From contig NZ_JAPFGP010000007.1 of the NCBI RefSeq assembly GCF_026241155.1, positions 186,001 to 250,000 of the forward strand: 64,000 nucleotides of DNA, written 5' to 3'. The stretch comes from Paucibacter sp. PLA-PC-4 (GTDB taxonomy: Bacteria > Pseudomonadota > Gammaproteobacteria > Burkholderiales > Burkholderiaceae_C). A program made the translations under genes and the position numbers. Shown piece by piece: positions 54,295 to 63,470 of the stretch (positions are counted from its first letter, which is position 1; each line of letters starts with the position of its first letter). Below the pieces are notes generated by a model. The model was given only the letters and a program-made list of their open reading frames with translations. It searched no databases and was not told the DNA's origin.

Positions 54295-54702
54295 TCAGTT
54301 CAGCCAGTTTTCAAGGTTCAGTCCCGGCACACGCTGGAACTCCGCATCCGCGCTGACCAGGGTGGCCCCCAGTGCCAGCGCATGGGCGGCGATTAAGAGG
54401 TCGTTGGGGCCGATGGGGGTGCCAGCGGATTCAAGCTGGGCGCGCAGCGAGGCGTAAACCGGCACCACCTTGTCGTCCAGCGGCAGCAGCAGCAGTGGCC
54501 GCATGGCGATTTCGTACTGACGCTGCAGGCGAGGGGAGGGGCGTTTTTGCAGTCCGTAGAGCAGCTCGCATTGCACCACGGTGTTGGTGCAAAGTTGACA
54601 GGCGCCGAGGGTTTGGAGTCGATCCCCCAGGCGCTTGGCGGCGCTGCCCACCGCGTCCTGCATGAGGTGGCTGATGATGTTGGTGTCCAGCAGGTAGAGC
54701 AT
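54295..54702 (-). CDS. vapC: VapC toxin, PIN-domain ribonuclease
   Basis: The 135-residue PIN protein has the acidic residues expected of VapC: Asp in YLLDTNIISHLM, Glu in QCELLYGL, Asp in IGPNDLLIAAHAL and Asp in VSADAEFQRVPGL. VapC toxins cut tRNA or rRNA. It begins 8 bases after the vapB stop. The serB gene follows 17 bases downstream. Confidence 0.94.
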   Translation of the reverse strand: MLYLLDTNIISHLMQDAVGSAAKRLGDRLQTLGACQLCTNTVVQCELLYGLQKRPSPRLQRQYEIAMRPLLLLPLDDKVVPVYASLRAQLESAGTPIGPNDLLIAAHALALGATLVSADAEFQRVPGLNLENWLN

Positions 54703-54710
54703 CTCGCGGC

Positions 54711-55043
54711 TCAGGAGTCCGGCGCTTCCAGCGCGATGTCATCCAGGGGGAGCAGCCCTGCATCCACGTCGGGGAATTCGTCGTCGATGCGGCCTTGCTT
54801 GGCCAGCTCTGCAAGGGCGGCCAACAGCGCCGCCGGTGATCCCTGCTCGTACTGCGGCTTGACGGGTTCGATGATCAGGCGCTCGCCCTCGCGCCGCATC
54901 ACGGCCTCTTGGCCGGGCAACTCAAACTCCTTGGGGATGCGCACGGCCTGATTGGCACCGTTGCGGAACAGGCGCACATGCCGCGCGCCTGCTTCGGCAT
55001 CGCACCGTGCATATGACGGCGTCTTTTCTCTGGCTTCTGGCAT
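54711..55043 (-). CDS. vapB: VapB antitoxin, AbrB-type
   Basis: The 110-residue protein has an AbrB/SpoVT DNA-binding swapped-hairpin segment (VRLFRNGANQAVRIPKEFEL, about residues 25-65) and an acidic C-terminal part (DDEFPDVDAGLLPLDD) that would bind VapC. It is longer than many VapB proteins, with an extra basic N-terminal part. ATG 55043 is chosen with GGGAG 6 bases upstream. Confidence 0.92.
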   Translation of the reverse strand: MPEAREKTPSYARCDAEAGARHVRLFRNGANQAVRIPKEFELPGQEAVMRREGERLIIEPVKPQYEQGSPAALLAALAELAKQGRIDDEFPDVDAGLLPLDDIALEAPDS

Positions 55044-55217
55044 GGCGGACTCCCGGTGGGCAGGCGACTTTGAGTCTAGCCTATGCTGCGACATATGCTC
55101 GGTATTCTCGTGAGGGGCTTCCGGGCCAAGGCATGGTGCGCTAAGCCCCAGCCTGGCGTCACGTCGTGGCTGGCGGGCTAGGGCCGGCGTCTCCCGGCGG
55201 TCTCGATCAAGCCTGTG

Positions 55218-58200
55218 TCAATCCTGCCGTTGCGGCTGCCCCAGCAGGCGCAGCACCTCGCGGATCGCCTGCGCGCGGTCTTTGGGATCACTGAGTGCCT
55301 TGTCGATGCGCAGCTTGTCGTTGCCGACCAGCTTGATATTGCGATTTTTCTGCACCAGCTCGATGACGCGCATCGCGTCGATCGGCGGATTTGGGCGGAA
55401 GTTGATATTCATCACGCTGGGCGCCGCATCGATCTTGGCCACGCCGTAGGGCTTGGCCAGCACGCGCAGCCGGTGCGTGTCGAACAGGGTTTGGCCCTGG
55501 GCCGGCAGCTTGCCGAAGCGGTCGGTGACTTCCTCCAGCAGCTTGTCGATCTGCTCGCTCTTGTCGGCCGTCGCCAGGCGCTTGTACAGACTCAGGCGCA
55601 CGTGGACATCGCCGCAATAGGCATCGGGCAGCAACGCCGGTGCATGCAGATTGATCTCGGTAACGGCCGCCAACGGGCTCAAGAGATCGGGTTCCTTGCC
55701 GGCCTTCAGCGAGCGCACCGCCTCGCTGAGCATCTCGTTGTAGAGCTGGAAGCCGACTTCCATCATGTTGCCGCTCTGGTTCTCGCCCAGCACCTCGCCG
55801 GCGCCGCGTATCTCCAGATCGTGCATGGCCAGATAAAAGCCAGAGCCCAGCTCCTCCATCGCCTGGATCGCGTCCAGACGCTGGGTAGCCTGCTTGGTCA
55901 GGCCCTGGATGTCGGGCACCATTAGATAGGCATAGGCTTGGTGGTGCGAGCGGCCGACGCGCCCGCGCAACTGGTGCAATTGGGCCAGGCCGAACTTGTC
56001 GGCGCGCGCGATGATGATGGTGTTGGCGCTCGGCACATCGATGCCGGTCTCGATGATGGTCGAGCACAGCAGGACGTTGTGCTTGCCGCCGACAAACTCG
56101 CGCATCACTCGCTCCAGCTCGCGCTCGGGCATCTGGCCATGGGCCACGATGATGCGGGCCTCGGGAACCAGCTCCTCGAGCTTTTGGCGCCGGTTCTCGA
56201 TGGTGTCGACCTCGTTGTGCAGGAAGTAGACCTGACCGCCGCGCTTGAGCTCGCGCAGCATGGCTTCGCGTATCGTGCCGCTGCTCTCGGCACGCACGAA
56301 GGTCTTGATTGCTAATCGCCGCTGCGGGGCGGTCGCGATGACGCTAAGGTCGCGCAAGCCTTCCAGCGCCATGCCCAGCGTGCGCGGGATCGGCGTCGCG
56401 GTCAGCGTCAATACGTCGACTTCAGCGCGCATGGCCTTCATCGCCTCCTTGTGGCGCACGCCGAAGCGGTGTTCCTCGTCGATCACCAAGAGGCCCAGGC
56501 GGGCGAACTTGACCTCGGCGCTGAGCAGCTTGTGCGTGCCGATCACGATGTCGATGGTGCCGTCGGCCAGGCCTTCCATCGCGGCCTTGATCTCCTTGGT
56601 CGATCGGAAGCGGCTCATCTCGGCGACCTTGACCGGCCACTTGCCGAAGCGGTCGGCAATGTTCTGGAAATGCTGTTCGGCCAGCAGGGTGGTCGGCGCC
56701 AGCACCGCCACCTGCTTGCCGCCCATCACCGCGACAAAGGCCGCGCGCAGCGCCACCTCGGTCTTGCCGAAGCCCACATCGCCGCAGACCAGGCGGTCCA
56801 TCGGCTTCGGGCTGATCATGTCCTGGATCACCGCATGGATCGCGGCGCGCTGGTCCGGCGTTTCCTCGAAGCCGAAGCTCGCAGCAAAGGCCTCGTAGTC
56901 ATGGCCCGAGTAGCGGAAGGCATGTCCCTCGCGGGCAGCGCGGCGGGCATAGAGGTTCAAGAGCTCGGCGGCGGTGTCGCGCACCTGTTCGGCCGCCTTG
57001 CGCTTGGCCTTCTCCCACTGACCCGAACCCAGCCGGTGCAGCGGCGCCTCTTCGGCGGAGACGCCGGTATAGCGGCTGATCAGGTGCAGTTGGGCCACCG
57101 GCACGTACAGCGTGGCCTTGTCGGCGTATTCCAGGTGCAGGAACTCGCTGGCGCCGTCGCCGATGTCGATATTGATCAGGCCCTGATAGCGGCCGATGCC
57201 GTGGTTGCTGTGCACCACCGGGTCGCCGACCTTGAGCTCGCTGAGGTCCTTGATCAGCGCATTGACATCGCTGACCTGCTCCTGCTTGCGGCGCCGGCGC
57301 GTCGTCGGCGTGGTCGCGAACAGCTCGGTCTCAGTGAACAGCTGCAGCTCACGCCCGTCCTCGGGCTCGCGCCAGAAGAAACCCGCTGCGAGGGGCGCTG
57401 CGGTGATTGCGAACTTCTCATCACTGGCCTCGAACTCGGCCAGGTCCTTCACGGAAGGCGGCTCGATCTTGTTGTCGCGCAGCAGTTCTAAGAGGCTCTC
57501 ACGCCGCCCCTCGCTCTCGGCCAGGATCAGCACGCGGTGCGGCGTGCTCTTCAGATGTGCGGCCAGCCGGGCCAGCGGTTCCTGCGCGCCGCGCTCGACC
57601 GAGACATCGGGCAGCGGCCGCGCGTAGTCGGCCACCTCATCGACGGATACGCTGCCGCGTACCGCCAGCACCGCATGGCTGTGGGTCAGCGCGAAGAACT
57701 CCTCGACCTTCAGGAACAGCTCCTCGGGCGGCAGGATGGGCCGATCGGGGTCGTGCTGCAGAAAGCGGTGGCGCTCTCGGGTGTCGGTCCAGAAGCGGTT
57801 CAGCGCCGCATCGATGTCGCCATGCAGCGCCAGGCCCAGCTCGGCGCCGACGAAATCGAACAGCGTCGCGGTCTGCTCAAAGAAAATCGGCAGGTAGTAC
57901 TCGATGCCGCCGCTGGCAATGCCCTGGTCGATGTCCTTGTAGATGCGCGACTTGCTCGGGTCGCCCTCCATCTTCTCGCGCCAGCGCGAGCGGAAGGCCT
58001 TGCGCGAGGCCTCGTCCATCGGGAACTCGCGGCCTGGCAGAAGCCGTACCTCGGGCACCGGATAGAGGCTGCGCTGGCTGTCGGGATCGAAGGTGCGGAT
58101 CGAGTCGACCTCGTCACCGAACAGATCGACCCGGTAAGGCACCAGTGAACCCATCGGGAACAGATCGATCAGGCCGCCGCGCACCGCGTACTCGCCCGGC

Positions 58201-58694
58201 GAGACGACCTGGCTGACGTGGGTGTAGCCGCCCAGGGTCAGCTGCGACTTCAGGCTGGCTTCGTCCAGGCGCTGTTTCTGCTTGAAATGGAAGGTGGTCG
58301 CGGCCAGGAAGCTGGGCGGCGCCAGCCTTGTGAGCGCGGTGGTGGCCGGCAGCAGCACGACGTCGACCGGGCGCTGGTCCACCGGCTTGCCCTGGCTTTG
58401 CAACAGGCTCCACAAGGTGGCCAACCGCTCCGAGATCAGGTCCTGGTGGGGCGAGAAGGTGTCATAGGGCAGGGTTTCCCAGTCGGGGAAAACGGCGACC
58501 CGCAGATCGGGCGCGAAGAACTTCAGCTCGTCCTCCAGGCGCTGCGTGTCGCCCGGCTCGGCCGTGACGATCAGGCTCAGCCGGCCGGCGTCGCGCTGCT
58601 GCAGCGCAAAGCGCGCCAGCAACAGGGCATCGGCCGAGCCGGTGGGGCGGGGCTGGTTAAACTTTTTTCCGGGGGCGATCAGGGGCAGCTGCAT
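55218..58694 (-). CDS. mfd: Transcription-repair coupling factor
   Basis: Mfd removes stalled RNA polymerase from DNA lesions and recruits UvrA. The 1158-residue protein has the UvrB-like N-terminal part, the RNA-polymerase-binding region (DLSELKVGDPVVHSNHGIGR), and the helicase with DVGFGKTEVALRAAF, VIDEEHRFGVRHKE and LTATPIPRTLGM. The TRG region (GRVGRSHHQAYAYL) and the C-terminal UvrA-blocking domain follow. ATG 58694 is taken; a TTG at 58703 is possible. Confidence 0.98.
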   Translation of the reverse strand: MQLPLIAPGKKFNQPRPTGSADALLLARFALQQRDAGRLSLIVTAEPGDTQRLEDELKFFAPDLRVAVFPDWETLPYDTFSPHQDLISERLATLWSLLQSQGKPVDQRPVDVVLLPATTALTRLAPPSFLAATTFHFKQKQRLDEASLKSQLTLGGYTHVSQVVSPGEYAVRGGLIDLFPMGSLVPYRVDLFGDEVDSIRTFDPDSQRSLYPVPEVRLLPGREFPMDEASRKAFRSRWREKMEGDPSKSRIYKDIDQGIASGGIEYYLPIFFEQTATLFDFVGAELGLALHGDIDAALNRFWTDTRERHRFLQHDPDRPILPPEELFLKVEEFFALTHSHAVLAVRGSVSVDEVADYARPLPDVSVERGAQEPLARLAAHLKSTPHRVLILAESEGRRESLLELLRDNKIEPPSVKDLAEFEASDEKFAITAAPLAAGFFWREPEDGRELQLFTETELFATTPTTRRRRKQEQVSDVNALIKDLSELKVGDPVVHSNHGIGRYQGLINIDIGDGASEFLHLEYADKATLYVPVAQLHLISRYTGVSAEEAPLHRLGSGQWEKAKRKAAEQVRDTAAELLNLYARRAAREGHAFRYSGHDYEAFAASFGFEETPDQRAAIHAVIQDMISPKPMDRLVCGDVGFGKTEVALRAAFVAVMGGKQVAVLAPTTLLAEQHFQNIADRFGKWPVKVAEMSRFRSTKEIKAAMEGLADGTIDIVIGTHKLLSAEVKFARLGLLVIDEEHRFGVRHKEAMKAMRAEVDVLTLTATPIPRTLGMALEGLRDLSVIATAPQRRLAIKTFVRAESSGTIREAMLRELKRGGQVYFLHNEVDTIENRRQKLEELVPEARIIVAHGQMPERELERVMREFVGGKHNVLLCSTIIETGIDVPSANTIIIARADKFGLAQLHQLRGRVGRSHHQAYAYLMVPDIQGLTKQATQRLDAIQAMEELGSGFYLAMHDLEIRGAGEVLGENQSGNMMEVGFQLYNEMLSEAVRSLKAGKEPDLLSPLAAVTEINLHAPALLPDAYCGDVHVRLSLYKRLATADKSEQIDKLLEEVTDRFGKLPAQGQTLFDTHRLRVLAKPYGVAKIDAAPSVMNINFRPNPPIDAMRVIELVQKNRNIKLVGNDKLRIDKALSDPKDRAQAIREVLRLLGQPQRQD

Positions 58695-58708
58695 GGCGCA
58701 CAAATAAG

Positions 58709-58730
58709 GACAGCCCCGACTGGGGCTGTC
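58709..58730 (-). terminator. terminator after the phytase-like esterase gene
   Basis: On the minus strand GACAGCCCC and GGGGCTGTC pair perfectly with an AGTC loop, followed by CTTATTTG. It separates the esterase gene from mfd. Confidence 0.7.
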
Positions 58731-58763
58731 GCGATTGTAGGGAGGCTGCGCCGGCGCCGCCGA

Positions 58764-59948
58764 TCAGGGCTGAATCTCGAACACCAGGATCTGGTTGCGG
58801 TCGGTCGCGGAGTCGGCCGTCGGGAAGTTGTCATCGGCCACCACCACCAGGCTGGACCGGCCATTGGCCAGCTTCGGGCCCAGACTCAGGCCTTCCAGAT
58901 TGGCAATGCCGCCGAGCTGGGCCTTCAGCGTCTCGAAGTCCAGCACCAGGCGCTTCTTGACTGCGGCCGCGCCCTGCAGCGTGGCGTTGTTCAGCACATT
59001 GCTGGCGCCGCTGATGTCGATCTCGTAGAGTCGCACCTGGTTGCCGACCACGCCCACCGAGAAGCTTCGCTCCAGCACCAGAAAGCGAGTGGCGCTGAGA
59101 GCCAGGATCTCGGTGGCGCCGCTGACGCTGAAGCTCGTGGCCGGCACCGGCGTGGCCTGCACCTTCTCGACCGGGTAGGCGTACTGGGCTGTGGCCTGGC
59201 CGCTGGCGCGGTCAAACATCGTGATGCGCGACTGCGCGCCGGCCGTCAGGCTGGGTGCGGCGCCGTCCTGGATCAGCGGCCCTTCCATCAGCACGACGGC
59301 CGAACGGCCATCGGGCGTGAAGGCAAGGCCCTCGAACACTGCATTGCCACGCGGGCCGCTGTTGTCGGCACTGATCTGGAACATCGCCGGCAGCTGGTAG
59401 TCGCGCTGATGTTGGCCCTGCGCGTTGACCTCGCGGATGAAGGGCTGGATCAGCCGGTTCGGCGTGCCCAGCGTCCGCTCGCCCTCGCTGACCCAGACGT
59501 ACATACCGCTGACAGGGTCGATGCGCACGGCCTCCGGATCGGCCACCTTGAGATCGGGGACCTTGGGGTAGTCGCTGCCATCGGGCTGCTTCAGCTTGAT
59601 GGTTGAGAGCAGCTGCACACCGCTGAACTGGCTCGCGTCGAAGCTCAGCTTGGCGGTGTACAGGCGCGGCGCGTTCGGTGAGTCGGTGGTGGTGCGGTCG
59701 TCACTGATCAGGACATAGCTGTCACTCTTGGCGTCGTAGTCGATGCCCGACAGCCCGCCCACCACGGTGCCCTGGAACTCCATGCGGCGCGGCAGCAGTT
59801 GCTGGCCGATCAGGCGCAGGCTGCTGACGCTGATCTCGGTCGAGTTGCCGTCGTCGCTGCCGCCGCAGCCGGCCAGCAGGGCCAGAGGAAGCAGGCAGCA
59901 CAGCAGGGCGCGGGGGGAGGGCATGGTAGACGTGAGGCTTGTATTCAT
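58764..59948 (-). CDS. Phytase-like esterase family lipoprotein
   Basis: The 394-residue protein has a lipoprotein signal (LLPLALLAGCGGSDD, Cys about 28) and the esterase-like-activity-of-phytase beta-propeller domain: GGLSGIDYDAKSDSYVLISDDR, DPEAVRIDPVSGMYVWVSEGE, NAVFEGLAFTPDGRSAVVLM and GIANLEGLSLGPKL. The substrate is unknown. ATG 59948 is used; the ATG at 59924 is closer to the signal peptide and also possible. Confidence 0.87.
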   Translation of the reverse strand: MNTSLTSTMPSPRALLCCLLPLALLAGCGGSDDGNSTEISVSSLRLIGQQLLPRRMEFQGTVVGGLSGIDYDAKSDSYVLISDDRTTTDSPNAPRLYTAKLSFDASQFSGVQLLSTIKLKQPDGSDYPKVPDLKVADPEAVRIDPVSGMYVWVSEGERTLGTPNRLIQPFIREVNAQGQHQRDYQLPAMFQISADNSGPRGNAVFEGLAFTPDGRSAVVLMEGPLIQDGAAPSLTAGAQSRITMFDRASGQATAQYAYPVEKVQATPVPATSFSVSGATEILALSATRFLVLERSFSVGVVGNQVRLYEIDISGASNVLNNATLQGAAAVKKRLVLDFETLKAQLGGIANLEGLSLGPKLANGRSSLVVVADDNFPTADSATDRNQILVFEIQP

Positions 59949-60072
59949 GGCTGGCATTGTTTGCGCCGGCCGTGTCAGCGGCATGACCGCCGGTGGTGCG
60001 CACTGCGGCGCCCGTCCGGCCTGCGCACCGCCGCTCGTGGCATGCTTGCGCTTTATGACTGCAAAGGCGCAC

Positions 60073-60741
60073 ATGAAGCTCGGGATTTATCTGTTCGACG
60101 AGGTCGAGGTGCTGGACTTTGCCGGCCCCTTCGAGGTGTTTTCTACCGCCTCGCGCCTTGCCGCGCGCGACGGCGGCGAGCCGCCGTTCGAGGTGCTGAC
60201 CCTAGGCCCCAGCCTCGACCCGGTGCGCGCCCGTGCCGGTCTCATGGTGACGCCGCAATACACACTGGACCAGCATCCCGAGCTGGATGTGCTGATCGTG
60301 CCCGGCGGCGTGGTCACGGCCGAGTTGCAGCGCCCGGGCCTGGACGACTGGCTGCTGGTGCAGAGCTGCCGGCTCAAGGTTCTGGCCTCGATCTGCACCG
60401 GCGCCTTCTTGCTCGAGAAAGCTGGGCTTTTGACCGAACGCGAGGCCATCACGCACTGGGAAGACCTGGACGATCTGCGCGCCGCCTCCCAGGCTTCCGG
60501 CTCGCTGCTGAAGGTGCTGGCCAAGCAGCGCTGGGTGGAGGCCAAGCCCTGGGTGCATCACGGCGGCACCTGCCGGCTTTTCACGTCGGCCGGCATTTCG
60601 GCTGGCATTGATCTGAGCCTGCATTTGGTGGCCGAGCTGGCCAGTCCCGACCTGGCGCGCCGCACCGCCCGCCAGATGGACTATGACTGGCGCGCGGCCA
60701 ATGGCTCGGTATTGCAGGCGGCGCTGGGTCGCGAGGCTTGA
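60073..60741 (+). CDS. DJ-1/PfpI family protein (isonitrile-hydratase-like)
   Basis: The 222-residue protein starts MKLGIYLFDEVEVLDFAGPFE, typical of the GlxA/isonitrile-hydratase branch. The nucleophile elbow Cys is in LASICTGAFLLEKAGLL and there is a conserved AITHWEDLDDL. The AraC domain of GlxA-type regulators is absent. ATG 60055, six codons upstream, is an alternative start. The gene converges on the Crp/Fnr gene with a 3-base gap. Confidence 0.88.
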   Translation: MKLGIYLFDEVEVLDFAGPFEVFSTASRLAARDGGEPPFEVLTLGPSLDPVRARAGLMVTPQYTLDQHPELDVLIVPGGVVTAELQRPGLDDWLLVQSCRLKVLASICTGAFLLEKAGLLTEREAITHWEDLDDLRAASQASGSLLKVLAKQRWVEAKPWVHHGGTCRLFTSAGISAGIDLSLHLVAELASPDLARRTARQMDYDWRAANGSVLQAALGREA

Positions 60742-60744
60742 CGC

Positions 60745-61581
60745 TCAGCGCTCAGCTTGGTGTTCATGCCACAGCCGCGACAGGGTGGTGTTGCAGGCAT
60801 CCACTGTGGCGATGCAGTCCAGGCCGCTGCGCTCGACCTCGGCCAGCAGTTGTAGCCAGGCCGGTGCGGCCTCCAGAATTAGCTTGGAGTGGCCGGTGCT
60901 GACCCAGCCTGCCTCGGCCAGCTGCTGCAGGTAAACCCAGGTCTGGCGCCGCGCCAGACCGGCAAACGATCCGATCAGGGCCTGGGCCATCGGCAGATGC
61001 AGGCCGCCGCTGCGCCGCGCTGCGGCCTGGCCGGCAGCGCCGGCCGCGGCCATCGCCAGGGTGGCCAGCACGCCGACCAGGCGCTGCAAGCCATTGCCCG
61101 ACAGGCGCAGCGAGACCTGGTCCTGGATGCGGGTCGCAGTGGCGGCATAGAGCTGGAACACGTCGGCCTTGCACAGCTGTTCTGCCGAGCCGGTGATGCC
61201 GATCCCCTCTTTGGGAATGGTCAGGGTCGAAACTGCCGTAAGCGCGGTGACCTCGTAGCGGGCCAGCTCCTTGCCGACCGGCGATGTCCAGCCGATCACG
61301 TCGCCGAACCACAAAATGGCGACCGGCACGTCGTCGCCGTTCTCCCCACGACCATGAGGCCGCGAGCTCAGGCGAGTTGCCCCCTCGCGTATGGCCATCC
61401 ATTGCTGCAGTGGCTGACCGGCCTCGATGATGGCCTGGCCACGGCCATAGTGCTGCACCGTGGCCAGCTTCAGCCAGCTCTGGGCCGACGTGCCGTCTGC
61501 TGCCCCACAGCTGCCGACTGCGCGCAGATTCGGCATGCCGACCACGCCAGCGGGCGCGACCGCCTTCTTGTCAATTGCCAC
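60745..61581 (-). CDS. Crp/Fnr-family transcriptional regulator
   Basis: The 278-residue protein has a cyclic-nucleotide-binding-like beta-barrel (about residues 35-150, HYGRGQAIIEAGQPLQQWMAIREG, AILWFGDVIGW) and a C-terminal winged helix (LPMAQALIGSFAGLARRQTW then VYLQQLAEAGWV). The HTH is divergent. Cysteines do not form an Fnr Fe-S pattern. Effector unknown. Confidence 0.82.
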   Translation of the reverse strand: MAIDKKAVAPAGVVGMPNLRAVGSCGAADGTSAQSWLKLATVQHYGRGQAIIEAGQPLQQWMAIREGATRLSSRPHGRGENGDDVPVAILWFGDVIGWTSPVGKELARYEVTALTAVSTLTIPKEGIGITGSAEQLCKADVFQLYAATATRIQDQVSLRLSGNGLQRLVGVLATLAMAAAGAAGQAAARRSGGLHLPMAQALIGSFAGLARRQTWVYLQQLAEAGWVSTGHSKLILEAAPAWLQLLAEVERSGLDCIATVDACNTTLSRLWHEHQAER

Positions 61582-61721
61582 CTCGATACCTCTGATTTCT
61601 TTGCTTCAGTGTCCATGGCCGCCGCGGCGTCAAAGCCCCGAAAAGCATGGCTTGCTGCGGGCGCCTGGCGCACACGCGACACACGCGGGAAACACTCTCG
61701 TCCGGTCTGCGGCGCGAGCAG

Positions 61722-62420
61722 CTACCAGATCGACAGACTGCGCGTGAGCAAGCGCTGGATCCAGCTGCGCGAGGCGGCCTCCGAGACCTCGCCGCGGCCC
61801 AGCGACTCCAAATTGGCGCTGGCCACATCTCGTGACTGCACGATATTGCCGGCCTTGATGTCGCGCGGGTCGACCACCCCAGAGAAGCGCAGGGTCTGAG
61901 CGCTACCGTTGAGCGCCATGCTGCGCTCGCCGGCCACCAGCAAATGACCGTTGGGCAGTACATTGATGACGGTCACTGCGAGCTGGCTGTTGAAACTGCT
62001 GCTGTTCTCGGTCTGGCCCGAGCCGCGGAAGGAGTCGCTGCCGGCGGCCGTCGCATTGGCGTTCAGCAGCGACTCGAAGAAGCCACCCGACTTGGCGTCG
62101 CCGCTGCCACTGCCGGGTCCCTTGATCGCGAATTTGTTGTCGCGGCTGGTGTCGGTGGCGTTCTTCTGGCTGGCCTGCAGGCTTTCGGCGATGTCGACTT
62201 TCAATGTGTCGCCGATGTGTTGCGGACGGCGTTCGCTGGAGAACAGCGAGGCCGTCGGCATATGGGCCTGGTAGATCGCGCCATTGGGCGTGCGTTCCAG
62301 ATAGTGCGGTGCCGGCAGCGGGGGCGCGCTCAGCGGGCCCTGAACCAGACGGGGCGAAGGGCCGGCGCAGGCACTTAGCAGCAAGCCCAGAACGGGAAGA
62401 AGAGGGATGGCTTTCATCAT
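61722..62420 (-). CDS. flgH: Flagellar L-ring protein FlgH, isolated copy
   Basis: FlgH forms the outer-membrane L-ring of the flagellar basal body. The 232-residue length equals typical FlgH. It has a lipobox (LLLSACAG, Cys about 18), ASLFSSERRPQHIGDTLKVDI, QLAVTVINVLPNGHLLVAGE and the C-terminal LGRGEVSEAASRSWIQRLLT. No other flagellar gene is in the window; flgG and flgI, the usual neighbours, are missing. It is the last of three tightly packed genes. Confidence 0.9.
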   Translation of the reverse strand: MMKAIPLLPVLGLLLSACAGPSPRLVQGPLSAPPLPAPHYLERTPNGAIYQAHMPTASLFSSERRPQHIGDTLKVDIAESLQASQKNATDTSRDNKFAIKGPGSGSGDAKSGGFFESLLNANATAAGSDSFRGSGQTENSSSFNSQLAVTVINVLPNGHLLVAGERSMALNGSAQTLRFSGVVDPRDIKAGNIVQSRDVASANLESLGRGEVSEAASRSWIQRLLTRSLSIW

Positions 62421-62424
62421 GTGC

Positions 62425-62967
62425 TCAGCTCTCGAAACCGGTGATGACGGCCTTGACGACCGGGGCCAGCTTGCGTCGCGTGCTGGCCCATTTGCTGCTG
62501 CGCAGATCGCCGTCCAGGGCGTAGCTGCTGTGCGCGATCAGACGTCCACCCGGTTTGTGCAGGCTTACAGTGGCGGCCTTGACATAGGCTTGGTAGCCCT
62601 CGGCCAACGGCGGGATGTCCCACTGGATGCTGGCGGCGTAGCGCAGCCAGGTCTCGCAGTCGGGCGGCGCGGTGCCAGCCGCATAGACGCGGCTGCTGAT
62701 GCGCAGCTCGCGCAGCTCGGCCTGCAGCGCCGGCACCAGGTCGGCCATCTGGACTTCGCGGTTGTACTCGATGCAGACGCTGCGCGGAGGCGCGTCGCCG
62801 TGATGCACGGTGTCGACAGCCCGACCCGGGCCGTAGGCGATGGCGGTGGAGGTGGCGGCGCCGGCTGCCTTGACCAGCTCCCAGGCGGGCAACGGGCTGA
62901 CGAGCGCGCAGCCTGTTTGTGAGCCGGCTAGCAGCAACGCGATGCCGGTCGATGCGATGGCTCGCAT
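62425..62967 (-). CDS. unknown lipoprotein-like protein beside flgH
   Basis: The 180-residue exported protein has a signal region (GIALLLAGSQTGCALVSP; Cys at about 20 may be lipidated, though the box QTGC is weak). The mature part (VCIEYNREVQMADLVPALQA, ETWLRYAASIQWDI, GGRLIAHSSYALDG) resembles small Sbal_3080-type lipoproteins by general pattern only. Two cysteines near residues 69 and 104 could form a disulfide. It lies 4 bases before flgH and 3 bases after the next gene, so all three form one operon. Confidence 0.6.
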   Translation of the reverse strand: MRAIASTGIALLLAGSQTGCALVSPLPAWELVKAAGAATSTAIAYGPGRAVDTVHHGDAPPRSVCIEYNREVQMADLVPALQAELRELRISSRVYAAGTAPPDCETWLRYAASIQWDIPPLAEGYQAYVKAATVSLHKPGGRLIAHSSYALDGDLRSSKWASTRRKLAPVVKAVITGFES

Positions 62968-62970
62968 CGC

Positions 62971-63327
62971 TCAGGCTCGCTCGCTCATCAGCTGGCCCAG
63001 CACCAACGCGCCGAGAGTCGCATACGGGGCTGCGCCCTCGACCAAGCTTTGTGCGCTTTCGCTTACCGCGCCGAGACCTTGCAGCAGCTGATCGCCGGTG
63101 TCCTGCGCCAGTTGCACCACCTGCTCAATGCCTTGTTCAAGGCCTTGCTGTGCCACCTCCGACAGTGCAGCCAGGCCGGCCGGACTGAAGGCACAAATCA
63201 CATCGCCGGCGCTCTTGCCGGCCTGGTCTGCCGTTGGCTGTGCGGCCTCGGTCGCTGGCGTGCGGGCGCTGCCGCTCAGGGGCGCCGCACTCGCGGCAGG
63301 GGGCATTGCGCCTATCGTGTTCGTCAT
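62971..63327 (-). CDS. unknown small Ala/Gln-rich protein, first gene of the flgH operon
   Basis: No family was recognised. The 118-residue protein has a flexible N-terminal half rich in Ala, Pro and Thr and a C-terminal half with amphipathic helices (LAALSEVAQQGLEQGIEQVV, LAQDTGDQLLQGLGAVSESA) ending in a weakly hydrophobic stretch (APYATLGALVLGQLM). GGAGG precedes the ATG, which itself lies in a hairpin (63326-63355). There is no signal peptide. Confidence 0.6.
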   Translation of the reverse strand: MTNTIGAMPPAASAAPLSGSARTPATEAAQPTADQAGKSAGDVICAFSPAGLAALSEVAQQGLEQGIEQVVQLAQDTGDQLLQGLGAVSESAQSLVEGAAPYATLGALVLGQLMSERA

Positions 63328-63355
63328 GCAGACCTCCGTTCTGGGATGTCTGCAT
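63326..63355 (-). promoter_or_regulatory. hairpin covering the start codon of the flgH operon
   Basis: ATGCAGAC and GTCTGCAT pair over 8 bases with a 14-base loop. The loop holds the Shine-Dalgarno GGAGG and the 3' arm includes the ATG. Such a hairpin could limit translation; it could also be an operator dyad. Confidence 0.4.
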
Positions 63356-63470
63356 CCTAGGGAGGCCCGCCCGCCCGAGGTCCGCGCTGAAGCGTCGTAA
63401 AGCGCCGGCTTGCCGCGCTGTTGGCGCCCTGTCGCTCAGCTGTGCAGCAGGACACAGAAGTGCACCGAGC

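Noticed and set aside
61582-61721. Promoter or gene between the Crp/Fnr gene and flgH
   Set aside because: No convincing hexamers or frame were seen in this 140-base gap.
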